A stretch of DNA of 64,000 nt, from assembly GCF_014191495.1 (NCBI RefSeq), contig NZ_JACHWR010000002.1:124001-188000 (forward strand), in the 5' to 3' direction. This document shows positions 35,066-44,597 of this stretch, piece by piece. The DNA comes from Nocardioides soli. GTDB taxonomy: Bacteria > Actinomycetota > Actinomycetes > Propionibacteriales > Nocardioidaceae. The position numbers were made by a program, and so were the translations under genes. Below the pieces are notes generated by a model. It was not told the DNA's origin, did not search any database, and worked only from the letters and a program-made list of their open reading frames with translations. The first letter of the stretch is position 1. Each line of letters begins with the position of its first letter.

Positions 35066-35323
35066 CGCCGCCCCTCCTCTCGCCCGATGCGGTGGCCAGG
35101 AGTCTAGCCCTCAATACGTCAGGTCTATATGTTTGCTCGATCCGTGAGCGGCGACGGGTCCGTCATCGGCGGATCGAGACGTCCTGGTGCGGAGTGCCGG
35201 ATCGCCGATCGCTCGGCAGGAGGCTTTCCGCGACGTACGTCACAGGCCCCTGTCCAGACCGGTCGGCAACACCGGTCGGCAACAAGGTGTGCGGCCGTGC
35301 GGGTGAGGCTATGGTCCGGCCGC

Positions 35324-37060
35324 ATGCGCAGACGCCCCTTCTCGCTGCTGGCCGCCCTCGTCGCGGCGGTGTTGGTCGTGACCCTGCCGAGCGTCGTGAC
35401 GGCGCCGGTGTCGGCCGGTGCGCCGGCCACGAGCGGGAGCACGGTCACCATCGGAACGCTGGACGGGGTGCCGACGCTCGACTGCGGTACGGCGACCTGT
35501 ACGGCGCTGCAGGTGTCCGGTCCGGCGACCACGCTGGTGCCGGTGGCGGGGACCCTCAGCCGGCTGCGGGTGCGGCACGGCGCGATCGCCGGTGGTGGCC
35601 TGATGACGACCGACGGGACCGTGCTGGTCCTGTCGCGGACCGGCACGTCGTACACGGTGGTCCGCTCGGCGCGCGTCACCTTCGCGCCCACGTCGAGCAC
35701 CGACAGCACCAGCACCTTCGGCCTGAGCCTGCCGGTCGCGGCCGGGGACTACGTCGCCCTGCAGGTGACGGGTGCGGACGCCGAGTCGCGGCCGTCGTTC
35801 CTCGCAACCGGTGGCGCGGACGACGTGGCCGCGGTGCACGCCGGGGCGCATGCCGCGGGGACCATCGCGTACGCCGAGCGCCCGCAGCAGCGCGCCCTCG
35901 TCAGTCTCGACATCACCACCGCCGGCGGTTCCGGTGGCGGCAGTGGTGGCGGCGGCGCCGGTGGTGCCGGCGGTCCCGGAACGGACGGATCGGGGCAGGA
36001 CGGGGCGAGCTGCGGAGCTCCGGCGCGGATGGCGCCCGACGCGGCGGCGTCCCGGACCGAGCTCCCAGTGCCGACGCGTCGGCCGGCCCCGCGCTGGAGC
36101 AAGCGCGTCGTCGGACGCGCGGACCGGATGATGGACGTCCAGCTCGGCTACGACCGGGGCGGCCGGCCGCACGTCGCCGCGCGCGGCGCGACGGGGTACG
36201 CGGTGCACTACTTCGGACCCGGTGGTGCCCGCACGCTGGACCGGACGATCGATCAGAACGACGGCGTCGGGATGTCGTTCGGCACCGACGGGCGTCCGGT
36301 CGTCGTGTGGGGGGAGCGGAAGCCCACCACCGTGGCGGGGCGGGTCGTCTACTGCCCGCGCCTGCACCTGGCGGTCCCCGGCGGCACGGCGCAGCTGCTG
36401 CGGGCGCTGCCCGCGTCGACGCGGTCCGCCTTCCTGCATCCCGAGGTCGAGCGGGTCGGCTCGCAGCTGCACCTGGCCTACGACGTCAACGGCCGCCTGG
36501 TGCACCACCGGCTGGACCAGGCGCCGGTGTCGCTGCCGGTGCAGGGGGTGCGCCGGATCCGGATGGCCTCCCACGGCGACCGACTTCTCCTGGGCGCCAC
36601 CACGGGCAGCGGCCGGCTCACCGTCTTCGAGCGGTCGGGGGACCGGCCCTTCCGGGTGCTCGCCCGAGCCACGAAGGTCCACGACTTCGACGTCGCCTAC
36701 GCCGGCCGGAAGCCGGTGGTGGCGTGGTCGGGCGGCACGGTACGCCGCCTCACGGTGCTCACCGACGGGCGCCGGATCGGCACCCGCACCCCTGCCGAGG
36801 CGGTCGCGCTCGCGACCGACGGGTCGCTGACGCACGTGGTCTTCTCGACGGTCGCGCACACCACCTGCGGCGTGATGGGCTGCCTCCACAGCGGCGTCTA
36901 CCACGTCGGCCTGCGCGGCCGCCGCATCGTGGCCCGGCCGAGCGTGGTCCAGCGCGGCGCGAGCTCGCCGTTCCGGCTGGCCGCCGCCACGCACCGCGGA
37001 CTGCTCGGCGTGGCGATGTCGCGCAACGGCGTGACCACGCTGCACCAGCGACGGTTCTGA
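35324..37060 (+). CDS. Secreted protein with Gly-rich linker, function unknown
   Basis: A 578-aa exported protein starting at ATG 35324: signal peptide RRRPFSLLAALVAAVLVV... with AXA-like cleavage near residue 35. A first beta-rich domain (about 40-200) is followed by a Gly/Ser linker (GGSGGGSGGGGAGGAGG, about 203-220). A C-terminal domain then carries repeated short strands such as GRPHVAARG, GRPVVVWGE, SQLHLAYDVNGRLVHH and RKPVVAWSGG, which look like blades of a beta-propeller. No catalytic motif is recognised. It lies alone, with its promoter in the 258-bp space after the divergent GntR gene. Confidence 0.7.
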   Translation: MRRRPFSLLAALVAAVLVVTLPSVVTAPVSAGAPATSGSTVTIGTLDGVPTLDCGTATCTALQVSGPATTLVPVAGTLSRLRVRHGAIAGGGLMTTDGTVLVLSRTGTSYTVVRSARVTFAPTSSTDSTSTFGLSLPVAAGDYVALQVTGADAESRPSFLATGGADDVAAVHAGAHAAGTIAYAERPQQRALVSLDITTAGGSGGGSGGGGAGGAGGPGTDGSGQDGASCGAPARMAPDAAASRTELPVPTRRPAPRWSKRVVGRADRMMDVQLGYDRGGRPHVAARGATGYAVHYFGPGGARTLDRTIDQNDGVGMSFGTDGRPVVVWGERKPTTVAGRVVYCPRLHLAVPGGTAQLLRALPASTRSAFLHPEVERVGSQLHLAYDVNGRLVHHRLDQAPVSLPVQGVRRIRMASHGDRLLLGATTGSGRLTVFERSGDRPFRVLARATKVHDFDVAYAGRKPVVAWSGGTVRRLTVLTDGRRIGTRTPAEAVALATDGSLTHVVFSTVAHTTCGVMGCLHSGVYHVGLRGRRIVARPSVVQRGASSPFRLAAATHRGLLGVAMSRNGVTTLHQRRF

Positions 37061-37131
37061 TCCGGCGCGGCCGGCGTGCTCGCGCCGGCTCGACGACGAA
37101 GGTGCTTGCGCCGGCCTGAGACGCTGGTGCC

Positions 37132-38280
37132 ATGTCGAAACCCATGGATGCGTGGTTCGGCCAGGCCTTCGGGAAGGCGTGGCAGGACCGGGCCGCGGAG
37201 ATCGGCCGGTTCAACCTGGCGATCTTCGGCAAGACCGGTGTCGGCAAGAGCACGCTCGTCAACGCGATCTTCGGCGCGGAGATCGCGGCCACCGGCATCG
37301 GCGAGCCCGTCACCCGGGCCGAGCACCTGTACCTGCACCAGAGCGGGACGCTCGGCGTGCTGGACACCCGGGGGCTCGAGGTCGGCCGCGACAACGACAA
37401 GCTCCTGGCGGAGCTGAAGGACTACCTGCGCGACATGCGGCGGCGTCCGCTGACGGAGCAGATCCACGTGGCGTGGTACTGCGTGCGCGCCGGCGACCGG
37501 CGCTTCGAGCCGACCGAGGGCGACTTCGTCCGCGCCCTGCACGAGCTCGGACTGCCGGTGATCCTGGTGCTCACCCAGGTGCCCCGCAGTGTCGGACCCG
37601 GGGGAGGCGGCCGCGTGCACCCGGACGCCGAGGCGCTCGCCGCCAGCATCGCCGCCCTGGACCTGCCGATCCAGGACGGGCTGATCCACTACACGATGGC
37701 GCTGGGCGACGAGTTCACCGGGCAGACGGCGTACGGCCTGCAGGAGCTCCTCGATGCCACCTTTCGCGGCGCGCCCTCGGGCGTTGCCCACGCGATCACG
37801 GCGGCTCAGCGGATTGACTTCGACCGCAAGCGCGAGCGTGCGGAGGCTGCGATCAAGGTGGCGACGGGCGCGGCGACCACCGCCGGGGCCTCCCCCATCC
37901 CCTTCTCCGACGCCGCCGTCCTCGTCCCCCTCCAGCTGACGATGATGGCCTCGATCGCGGTGACCTACGGGATCTCGATCGAGCGCTCGACGGCCGCCTC
38001 GATCGCCGCGACCGCCGCCGCGACCACGGCCGGGCGGTCGCTGGTCGGCAACCTGATCAAGTTCGTGCCGGGCGCCGGGACGGCGGTCGCGGGCACGATC
38101 AACGCCTCCGTGGCCGGCACCTTCACCTACGCGATGGGCCACGCCTGGCTCCGGGTGTGCGAGCGGCTCGCCCGCGGCGAGCTGCGGGCGGTCGGTGGCG
38201 CGCTGGACGGCGACTCGATCCACCGGGTCTTCATGAGCGAGTTCAAGGCACAGGCGAACCGGAGGAAGCTGTCGACATGA
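37132..38280 (+). CDS. Membrane-associated GTPase, DUF697-like
   Basis: A 382-aa protein with an N-terminal P-loop GTPase (G1 GKTGVGKS at 33-40; G3 DTRG at 78-81; the G4 position reads TQVP rather than TKxD, so base specificity is uncertain). The C-terminal part (about 240-335) has DUF697-like features: Ala-rich hydrophobic helices such as AAVLVPLQLTMMASIAVTYGI and VGNLIKFVPGAGTAVAGTINASVAGTFTYAMG. Relatives of the YcjF/IRG-like GTPases are membrane-bound; function is unknown. The stop overlaps the next gene start (ATGA). Confidence 0.82.
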   Translation: MSKPMDAWFGQAFGKAWQDRAAEIGRFNLAIFGKTGVGKSTLVNAIFGAEIAATGIGEPVTRAEHLYLHQSGTLGVLDTRGLEVGRDNDKLLAELKDYLRDMRRRPLTEQIHVAWYCVRAGDRRFEPTEGDFVRALHELGLPVILVLTQVPRSVGPGGGGRVHPDAEALAASIAALDLPIQDGLIHYTMALGDEFTGQTAYGLQELLDATFRGAPSGVAHAITAAQRIDFDRKRERAEAAIKVATGAATTAGASPIPFSDAAVLVPLQLTMMASIAVTYGISIERSTAASIAATAAATTAGRSLVGNLIKFVPGAGTAVAGTINASVAGTFTYAMGHAWLRVCERLARGELRAVGGALDGDSIHRVFMSEFKAQANRRKLST

Positions 38281-38897
38281 GCACGAGGTGGCAGCGGATC
38301 GCCCGCGCGCAGGCGGGCGACGACTACGCGGCGCGGTACGCCGAGCGGTTCCGGGCGCTGGCGGGGCGCGGGGGCGACGTCCATGGCGAGGCGGCGTTCG
38401 TGGCCGACCTGCTGCCACCGCCGGCGCGGGTCCTCGACGCGGGCTGCGGCACCGGCCGCGTCGCCGTACGCCTGGCGGAGCTGGGGTACGACGTGGTCGG
38501 CGTGGACGTCGACGCGTCGATGCTGGAGGTCGCGCGGGCCGAGGCGCCGCAGCTCGACTGGCGCCTCGGCGACCTCGCGACCTTCGACCTGGGGGCGACG
38601 TTCGACGTCGTGCTGGTCGCCGGCAACACGATCCCGCTGCTCGAGCCGGGCACGCTGCTCGACGCCTGCGAGCGCCTGGGCGCCCACCTGACGCCGGGTG
38701 GGGTGGTGGTGTGCGGCTACGGCCTCGACGCCGCGCACCTGCCGGGCGACTGCCCGCCGACCGACCTCGCCGAGGTCGACGCGGCGTTCGGGGTGCTCGG
38801 CCTCGACGCGGTGATGCGCTACGGCACCTGGGGCGGCGACGCGTTCGATCCGGTCGACGGCTACGCGATCACGCTCTACGCCGAGCCGCGACGGTGA
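38277..38897 (+). CDS. Class I SAM-dependent methyltransferase
   Basis: A 206-aa methyltransferase: motif I VLDAGCGTGRVAVRL (about 46-60), acidic residue at the end of strand 2 in VVGVDVDASML (about 68-78), and motif IV region FDVVLVAGNTIPLL. The methyl acceptor is unknown. ATG 38277 overlaps the GTPase stop and the gene ends seven bases before the sirtuin start, so the three genes are very probably one transcript. Confidence 0.88.
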   Translation: MSTRWQRIARAQAGDDYAARYAERFRALAGRGGDVHGEAAFVADLLPPPARVLDAGCGTGRVAVRLAELGYDVVGVDVDASMLEVARAEAPQLDWRLGDLATFDLGATFDVVLVAGNTIPLLEPGTLLDACERLGAHLTPGGVVVCGYGLDAAHLPGDCPPTDLAEVDAAFGVLGLDAVMRYGTWGGDAFDPVDGYAITLYAEPRR

Positions 38898-38904
38898 CCG
38901 CCCG

Positions 38905-39594
38905 ATGAGGATCGTGGTCCTGACCGGGGCCGGGGTGTCGGCCGAGAGTGGGGTGCCGACCTTCCGCGACGCCGACGGGCTCTGGGAGGGCCACCGGGTC
39001 GAGGACGTCGCGACACCCGAGGCCTTCGAGTACCAGCCCTCGGTGGTGCACCGCTTCTACGACGCCCGGCGGGCGGCGCTCGCGACCGTGGACCCGAACC
39101 CGGCGCACCACGCGCTCGCCCGGCTCGAGGAGGCGATCGGCGACGACCTGCTCGTGGTGACCCAGAACATCGACGACCTGCACGAGCGCGGCGGCTCGAC
39201 CCGCGTCGTGCACATGCACGGGCGGCTGCGCTCGGCCTGGTGTCGTGCCTGCGACGGGCGCACCGACTGGCACGACGACCTCGCGGACCATCCGCCGTGC
39301 CCGCGGTGCGGCGTGACCGAGCTGCGGCCCGACGTGGTCTGGTTCGGCGAGATCCCCTACGAGATGGACCGGATCTCCGCCGCCCTCGACCGGGCCGACG
39401 TCTTCGTCTCGATCGGCACCTCGGGTGCGGTCTATCCCGCCGCTGGCTTCGTGCAGTACGCCGGCGGGCGCGGTGCGCACACCGTCGAGCTCAACCTGGA
39501 GCCCAGCGCCGGATCCGCCCTCTTCGCCGAGGCCCGGCAGGGTCCGGCCTCCGTGCTCGTGCCGCGGTGGGTCTCCGAGGTCCTGGGCTCCTGA
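38905..39594 (+). CDS. Sirtuin NAD-dependent protein deacylase
   Basis: A 229-aa Sir2 enzyme removing acyl groups from lysines with NAD+. Motifs: GAGVSAESGVPTFRD (7-21), TQNIDDLHERGG, catalytic His in HMHGRL, a zinc-binding pair CRACDGR and CPRCG, and WFGE. The FYDARRAAL segment contains the Tyr and Arg (YxxR) that mark class III, SIRT5/CobB-like sirtuins preferring succinyl or malonyl lysine. ATG 38905 follows the methyltransferase gene by seven bases. No companion helicase or defence partner is visible, so housekeeping deacylation is the simplest reading. Confidence 0.93.
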   Translation: MRIVVLTGAGVSAESGVPTFRDADGLWEGHRVEDVATPEAFEYQPSVVHRFYDARRAALATVDPNPAHHALARLEEAIGDDLLVVTQNIDDLHERGGSTRVVHMHGRLRSAWCRACDGRTDWHDDLADHPPCPRCGVTELRPDVVWFGEIPYEMDRISAALDRADVFVSIGTSGAVYPAAGFVQYAGGRGAHTVELNLEPSAGSALFAEARQGPASVLVPRWVSEVLGS

Positions 39595-39636
39595 CCTCGG
39601 GTCCGGCCGGCGGCGTCGCCGGTGTCGTCGGCGTCC

Positions 39637-39705
39637 GGGTGCGAGGATCGCCAGGCCCACGGTGGTTGAGGTGCGAGGGCCGCCAGGCCCGAGCCTCGAA
39701 ACCCC
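39637..39705. repeat. Copy of the palindromic GGTGGTTGAGGTGCGA...GAGCCTCGAAACC repeat
   Basis: One full unit at 39661-39705 has ends GGTGGTTGAGGTGCGA and GAGCCTCGAAACC around a variable centre that can itself pair. A partial copy (GGTGCGAGGATCGCCAGGCCC) lies directly before it at 39638-39658. The same element occurs twice inside treY (42311-42410) and in shortened form at the lutB/lutC junction (55409-55430). The rest of 39595-39782 holds no gene. Confidence 0.75.
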
Positions 39706-39782
39706 CGGTGTGACCGGGCCCTCGTCTAGGCCGCGGAGTAGTCGGTAGCCAGTGCCGGTTCGCCGATGAAAGGGTGGACGCC

Positions 39783-40493
39783 ATGACGATCAAGGTGAGC
39801 ATGGGACTGGCGGCACTCGGGCTCGGGGCGGCCCTGCTGACGGCCTGCGGTGGGGACGACGGCAGCGGTGGCGACTTCGAGGGCCAGTCGGCCGACAAGA
39901 TCGTCGAGCGCGCCAAGAAGGACATGGAGGGCCTCGACTCGGTCCGGGTCGCGGGATCGGTCAGCACCGGTGGCCAGGAGATCGAGCTCGACATGCAGCT
40001 CAACACCGACGCCGACTGCACCGGCACGCTCGGGTTCGGCGGGGGCACGACCGAGCTCCTCGGCACCGGCGGATCGGTCTGGATGAAGCCCGACGAGGCG
40101 TTCTGGACGTCCTTCGCCGGCGACAACGCCGAGCAGGTCATGAGCCTGGTCGCCGACAAGTGGGTGGTCGTGCCCGACGGCGAGGACGGCTTCGCGGAGC
40201 TCTGCGACCTCGACGAGCTGCTCGACGAGCTGATCGCGGGCGACGACGACACGACGTACTCCAAGACCGGCGACGACGAGATCGACGGCGACAAGGTGCT
40301 CGCCATCGAGAGCAAGGACGACGAGGGCACCTCGACCGGCTACGTGCTCGTCGACGAGCCGCACTACCTGGTCAAGGTCGAGAAGACCGAGGGCGACGAG
40401 CCCGGGTCGGTGACCTTCAGCGACTTCGACGAGTCGGTGGACGTGCAGGCCCCGAGCGACAGCGAGGTCGTCGACCTCAACTCGCTGGGCTGA
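39783..40493 (+). CDS. Exported lipoprotein (LprG/LppX-like fold possible)
   Basis: A 236-aa lipoprotein. N-terminal signal with a lipobox LLTAC (Cys at about 22) and an acidic GDDGSGG spacer. The body contains [23 protein letters not shown] at the start and alternating strands ([50 protein letters not shown]), the pattern of actinobacterial LppX/LprAFG-type or outer-lipid carrier lipoproteins. It is very acidic. ATG 39783 is preferred to GTG 39774, which would leave no ribosome site spacing. It overlaps the end of treZ by 17 bp (convergent). Confidence 0.8.
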   Translation: MTIKVSMGLAALGLGAALLTACGGDDGSGGDFEGQSADKIVERAKKDMEGLDSVRVAGSVSTGGQEIELDMQLNTDADCTGTLGFGGGTTELLGTGGSVWMKPDEAFWTSFAGDNAEQVMSLVADKWVVVPDGEDGFAELCDLDELLDELIAGDDDTTYSKTGDDEIDGDKVLAIESKDDEGTSTGYVLVDEPHYLVKVEKTEGDEPGSVTFSDFDESVDVQAPSDSEVVDLNSLG

Positions 40494-42249
40494 GACCGGG
40501 ACCGACGACCGCTCCCACGTGCGGCGGGAGGCTCAGCCTCCCGCCGTCGTGCGTTGCGCCCCCGCCCGTCTCGAGCAGCAGGCCACCCCGCGCGGCGAGG
40601 GCGACGACTCCCTCGCCCAGGTTGAGCGCGACGAGCAGCGGACCGCGGCGCAGGGTGAACAGCCGGGTCTCCTCGTCGACGGTGCAGCGCACGGAGCCGA
40701 ACGACGGGTCGGTGAGCTCCGGCCGCTCCCGGCGCAGTCGCCCGAGCCGCCGGTAGAGATCGAGCAGCCGCGCGTGCCGCCCCGAGCCGGTCTCCGACCA
40801 GTCGAGCTTCGATCGCTGGTACGTCGCGGGGTCCTGCGGGTCGGGCACGACCGCCGGGTCCCAGCCCATCCGCGCGAACTCGGCGATCCGGCCCTCGGCG
40901 GTCGCCCGGCCCAGCTCCGGCTCGGGGTGCGAGGTGAAGAACTGGAACGGCGTCGACGCCGCCCACTCCTCGCCCATGAAGAGCATCGGGGTGAACGGCC
41001 CGAGCAGGGTCAGCATCGCCGCGCAGCCCAGCTGGTCGTCGTCGAGCACCTCGGTGATCCGATCGCCACGCGCGCGGTTCCCGATCTGGTCGTGGTTCTG
41101 GCTGCACACGACCAGCCGCCAGGTCGGCGTCGTGGCCGTGTCGATCGTGTGGCCGTGGGCGCGCCCGCGGAAGGACGAGAACGTGCCGTCGTGGAAGAAC
41201 CCGCGCTCGCAGACCTTCGCCAGCGCCGACAGGGGCGCGAAGTCGGCGTAGTAGCCGCTCGTCTCGCCCGTCAGTGCGACGTGGACGGCATGGTGGAAGT
41301 CGTCGCTCCACTGGGCGTCCAGGCCGTAGCCGCCGGCCTCCCGCGGCCGGATCAGTCTCGGGTCGTTGAGGTCGGACTCCGCGATCAGCGTGAGCGGTCG
41401 GCGCTGGTGGGCCGACAGCGCGGCCACCTCGACCGCCATCTCCTCGAGCAGGTGGGTGGGCGAGGAGTCGCTGAGCGCGTGCACGGCGTCGAGCCGCAGG
41501 CCGTCGACGTGGTAGTCCTCGAGCCACATCCGCACGTTGTCGAGGACGTAGCGCCGCACCTCGGCCGAGCCCTCCCCGTCGAGGTTGACCAGCTCGCCCC
41601 AGGTGTTCGTGCCCTCCTTGAGGTACGGCGCGAAGTCGGGGAGGTAGTTGCCCGACGGGCCGAGGTGGTTGTAGACCACGTCCTGGATGACGCCGAGCCC
41701 GGCGGCGTGGCAGCCGTCGACGAACCGCTGGTAGCCCTCCGGCCCGCCGTACCCTTCGTGCACGGCGAACCAGCCGACCCCGTCGTACCCCCAGTTGTGG
41801 GTGCCGTTGAAGGCGTTGACCGGCATCAGCTCGACGAGGTCGACCCCGATCGAGCGAAGGTGGTCGAGCCGGCCGAGGGCGGCGTCGAAGGTCCCCTCGG
41901 GTGTGAAGGTCCCGACGTGCAGCTCGTAGACGACCGAGCCTGCGAGCTGCCGCCCCGTCCAGGCCTGGTCCGTCCAGGTGTACGTCGTGCGATCGCGTCG
42001 CGAGAGCTCGTGGACCCCGCCGGGCTGGCGGCGCGAGCGCGGATCCGGCCGTGGGTCGGGGTCGTCGTCGAGCAGGTAGCCGTAGTCGACGTACTCGTCG
42101 TCGGCCGTCGGCGGCAGCGGCTCGGCCGGCGTCCACCAGTCGTCGGCGCCGCGCCTCATCTCGATCACCGATCCGCCGGCGTTGTCCCCGCACAACAGCC
42201 GCACCCGATGCGGCCGCGGCGCCCAGACGTCGAAGGCACCTCGGCTCAT
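40477..42249 (-). CDS. treZ: Malto-oligosyltrehalose trehalohydrolase (TreZ)
   Basis: 590-aa GH13 enzyme that cuts trehalose from the end of maltooligosyl-trehalose, the last step of the TreXYZ route from glycogen. It has an N-terminal CBM48-like region and a catalytic barrel with [17 protein letters not shown], nucleophile in [11 protein letters not shown], acid/base Glu in [11 protein letters not shown] and the third acid in [20 protein letters not shown] is TreZ-typical. The gene starts one base after treY stops and is the last of treX-treY-treZ. Confidence 0.96.
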   Translation of the reverse strand: MSRGAFDVWAPRPHRVRLLCGDNAGGSVIEMRRGADDWWTPAEPLPPTADDEYVDYGYLLDDDPDPRPDPRSRRQPGGVHELSRRDRTTYTWTDQAWTGRQLAGSVVYELHVGTFTPEGTFDAALGRLDHLRSIGVDLVELMPVNAFNGTHNWGYDGVGWFAVHEGYGGPEGYQRFVDGCHAAGLGVIQDVVYNHLGPSGNYLPDFAPYLKEGTNTWGELVNLDGEGSAEVRRYVLDNVRMWLEDYHVDGLRLDAVHALSDSSPTHLLEEMAVEVAALSAHQRRPLTLIAESDLNDPRLIRPREAGGYGLDAQWSDDFHHAVHVALTGETSGYYADFAPLSALAKVCERGFFHDGTFSSFRGRAHGHTIDTATTPTWRLVVCSQNHDQIGNRARGDRITEVLDDDQLGCAAMLTLLGPFTPMLFMGEEWAASTPFQFFTSHPEPELGRATAEGRIAEFARMGWDPAVVPDPQDPATYQRSKLDWSETGSGRHARLLDLYRRLGRLRRERPELTDPSFGSVRCTVDEETRLFTLRRGPLLVALNLGEGVVALAARGGLLLETGGGATHDGGRLSLPPHVGAVVGPGLSPAS

Positions 42250-42250
42250 C

Positions 42251-44593
42251 TCAGTCCTCCCGGACCAGCAGGGCGACGGGGTGCGTGGCCAGCAGGTCGC
42301 TCAGCGGGACGGTGGTTTCGAGGCTCGTCGCTGGCGCTCCTCGCACCTCAACCGCCGGCTCCGGTGGTTGAGGTGCGAAGGCGCCCTGGCGCCTGAGCCT
42401 CGAAACCACCGTGTGCCCCGTGAGCACGTCGTGCCAGCGCCCGGCGGGCAGGTCGAGCGTCGTGTCGCCCCAGCCGCCCCGCAGCCCGAGGCCGACCGGC
42501 AGCCGGGTCGCGACGGTGACGGCGCCGCCGCGGTCGAACGCGAGCACGTGGTCGGCCGCGGAACCGCGCGCCAGCACGGGGGCGTACGACGTGAACAGCT
42601 CGGGTCGCTCGCGTCGCACGGTCAGCGCGGTGCAGGTGACGTGGAGCTTCGTGGCGGCGTCGTCCCCGGCCGTGCCGGCGAGCACGGCCGCCCGGTGGTC
42701 GAAGTCGACCGGGCGCCGGTTGTCGGGGTCGACGAGCGAGGTCTCCCACAGCTCGCTGCCCTGATAGACGTCGGGCACCCCGGGCATGGTGAGCGCGATC
42801 AGCTTGGCCGCGAGGGAGTTCGAGCGGCCGGGCTCGTCGACGTGGGTGCAGAGGTCGGTGAGCACCCGCTCGACGTCCGGGGAGGTGAAGATCGCGTCGA
42901 CGGCGGCGTGTACGGCCGACTCGTAGGCCTCGTCGGGATCGGTCCACGTGGTGTGGTCGCCCGCCTCGCGCATCGCCTTCTCGGCGTACCGGTGCAGGCG
43001 CGCGGGGGAGGCCGGCCAGGCGCCGAGCACCGCCTGCCAGAGCAGCGAGCCGAACCCGGGGTCGGGCACCGGCGCCAGGCGCAGCAGCTCGTCGAGGGCC
43101 GCGGACCACACGTCGGGCAGCTCGGCGAGCACGGTGATCCGGGCGCGCACGTCCTCGCCGCGCTTGGTGTCGTGGGTCGACAGCGTCGTCATCGCGAGCG
43201 GCCGGTCGCGCTGGCGCAGCGTCATCGCGTGGTGGAAGTCGTCGACGTCGACGGCGAAGATCGAGGGGTCGCCGCCGACCTCGTTGAGCGAGGTGAGCCG
43301 CGACCAGCGGTAGAAGGCGCAGTCCTCGACGCCCTTGGCCATCACCATGCCGCTGGTCTGCTGGAAGCGTCGGGCCGGCTGCGTCCACGGGTCGGAGAGC
43401 AGCGGTTCGAGGACGTCGAAGGCCCGGGAGTCCACGTGCTGAGTGTTGATCCGGGCGGTCTCGAACGCCTGGTCGAGGTGCTCGCGGCCTTCGGGGAGGT
43501 AGGAGCGATAGACCGGGAACGCGGCGAGCAGGTGCGCGACGGCGTACTCGAGCTCGGCCGCCGGGACCGAGTCGTCGAGGTGCCGCACCTCGCGGACGAT
43601 CCGCCGCACCTCCGCGTGCAGGATGCCGTTCGCGACCTCGAGCTTGCGGGCGAGCACGAACGACGGCCAGTGGATCTCGCCGCCGCGCAGTCGCGCCTCC
43701 AGCGCGTCGAGCGGGCCCTGCCCGTCGGGATCGGTGAGGACGCGGTCGACCAGGGCCAGTGCGTCGTAGCCGGTGGTGCCTGCCGTCGCCCAGGACGACG
43801 GCAGCGTCTCGCCCGCCTCCAGGATCTTCTCGACGAGCACGTAGGCACCGCCGGTGAGGGCGGCCAGGTCGTCGAGGTAGCGCTTCGGGTCGCGCAGCCC
43901 GTCGGGGTGGTCGACCCGCAGCCCGTCGACCAGCCCCTCGTCGAACCAGCGCCGGATCTCGACGTGCGTCTCGGCGAAGACCTCGGGGTCCTCGACGCGT
44001 AGGGCGGCGAGCGTGCTGACCGCGAAGAAGCGGCGGTAGTTGAGGTTGTCGTCGGCCTCGCGCCAGTTGACGAGGCGGTAGTGCTGCTCGTCGTGCGTGC
44101 TCGTGCCGGGTGCGAGCGGGAACCGGTGGTCGCGGTAGTGGAGGTGGCCGTCCCGCACCTCGATCGCCTGCTCGTCGCCGTCGCCGACGACCGGGATCAG
44201 GATCTTGCCCCCGCCCGCCGCCCAGTCGACGTCGAAGGCGACCGCGTGCTCGGACTCCCGGCCGAGCCGCAGCACGTCCCACCACCACGGGTCCTCCTCC
44301 GGCGTCGCGACGCCGACGTGGTTGGGCACGATGTCGACGAGCACGCCCATGCCCAGCCGGCGCGCCTCGGCCGACAGCGCGGCGAGGCCCGCGGGCCCGC
44401 CGCGCTGCGGGTCGACGTGGTCGAACGCGACGACGTCGTACCCGTGCTGACTGCCGGGCTCCGACGCGAGCAGCGGGGAAAGGTAGACCCAGTCGACGCC
44501 GAGGTCGTGCAGGTACGGCAGCCGCCGTGCGGCCTCGAAGAGGTCGAAGTCGGGCGTGATCTGCAGGCGGTACGTCGAGACAGGCACCCTCAT
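42251..44593 (-). CDS. treY: Malto-oligosyltrehalose synthase (TreY), with in-frame palindromic insertion
   Basis: 780-aa GH13 enzyme turning the reducing end of a maltodextrin into a trehalosyl group. The start [50 protein letters not shown] and [13 protein letters not shown] (nucleophile) are TreY hallmarks; [15 protein letters not shown] gives the third acid. Near the C-terminus about 34 residues (729-762, [19 protein letters not shown] and flanks) are encoded by a 100-bp palindromic repeat. The normal family ending, [10 protein letters not shown], resumes after it in frame. Four bases separate it from treX. Confidence 0.95.
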   Translation of the reverse strand: MRVPVSTYRLQITPDFDLFEAARRLPYLHDLGVDWVYLSPLLASEPGSQHGYDVVAFDHVDPQRGGPAGLAALSAEARRLGMGVLVDIVPNHVGVATPEEDPWWWDVLRLGRESEHAVAFDVDWAAGGGKILIPVVGDGDEQAIEVRDGHLHYRDHRFPLAPGTSTHDEQHYRLVNWREADDNLNYRRFFAVSTLAALRVEDPEVFAETHVEIRRWFDEGLVDGLRVDHPDGLRDPKRYLDDLAALTGGAYVLVEKILEAGETLPSSWATAGTTGYDALALVDRVLTDPDGQGPLDALEARLRGGEIHWPSFVLARKLEVANGILHAEVRRIVREVRHLDDSVPAAELEYAVAHLLAAFPVYRSYLPEGREHLDQAFETARINTQHVDSRAFDVLEPLLSDPWTQPARRFQQTSGMVMAKGVEDCAFYRWSRLTSLNEVGGDPSIFAVDVDDFHHAMTLRQRDRPLAMTTLSTHDTKRGEDVRARITVLAELPDVWSAALDELLRLAPVPDPGFGSLLWQAVLGAWPASPARLHRYAEKAMREAGDHTTWTDPDEAYESAVHAAVDAIFTSPDVERVLTDLCTHVDEPGRSNSLAAKLIALTMPGVPDVYQGSELWETSLVDPDNRRPVDFDHRAAVLAGTAGDDAATKLHVTCTALTVRRERPELFTSYAPVLARGSAADHVLAFDRGGAVTVATRLPVGLGLRGGWGDTTLDLPAGRWHDVLTGHTVVSRLRRQGAFAPQPPEPAVEVRGAPATSLETTVPLSDLLATHPVALLVRED
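42311..42410. repeat. Inverted pair of palindromic repeat units inside treY
   Basis: Two units in opposite orientation. The outer arms 42311-42326 and 42395-42410 (GGTGGTTTCGAGGCTC) are perfectly complementary over 16 bases; the inner arms TCGCACCTCAACC and GGTTGAGGTGCGA are complementary over 13. The insertion keeps the treY frame. The same sequence family occurs at 39661 and 55409. Confidence 0.85.
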
Positions 44594-44597
44594 GGCC

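Noticed and set aside
38905..39594. Sirtuin as part of a defence system
   Set aside because: It has complete class III deacylase motifs and no neighbouring helicase, Argonaute or TPR partner; the Argonaute operon is 23 kb away.
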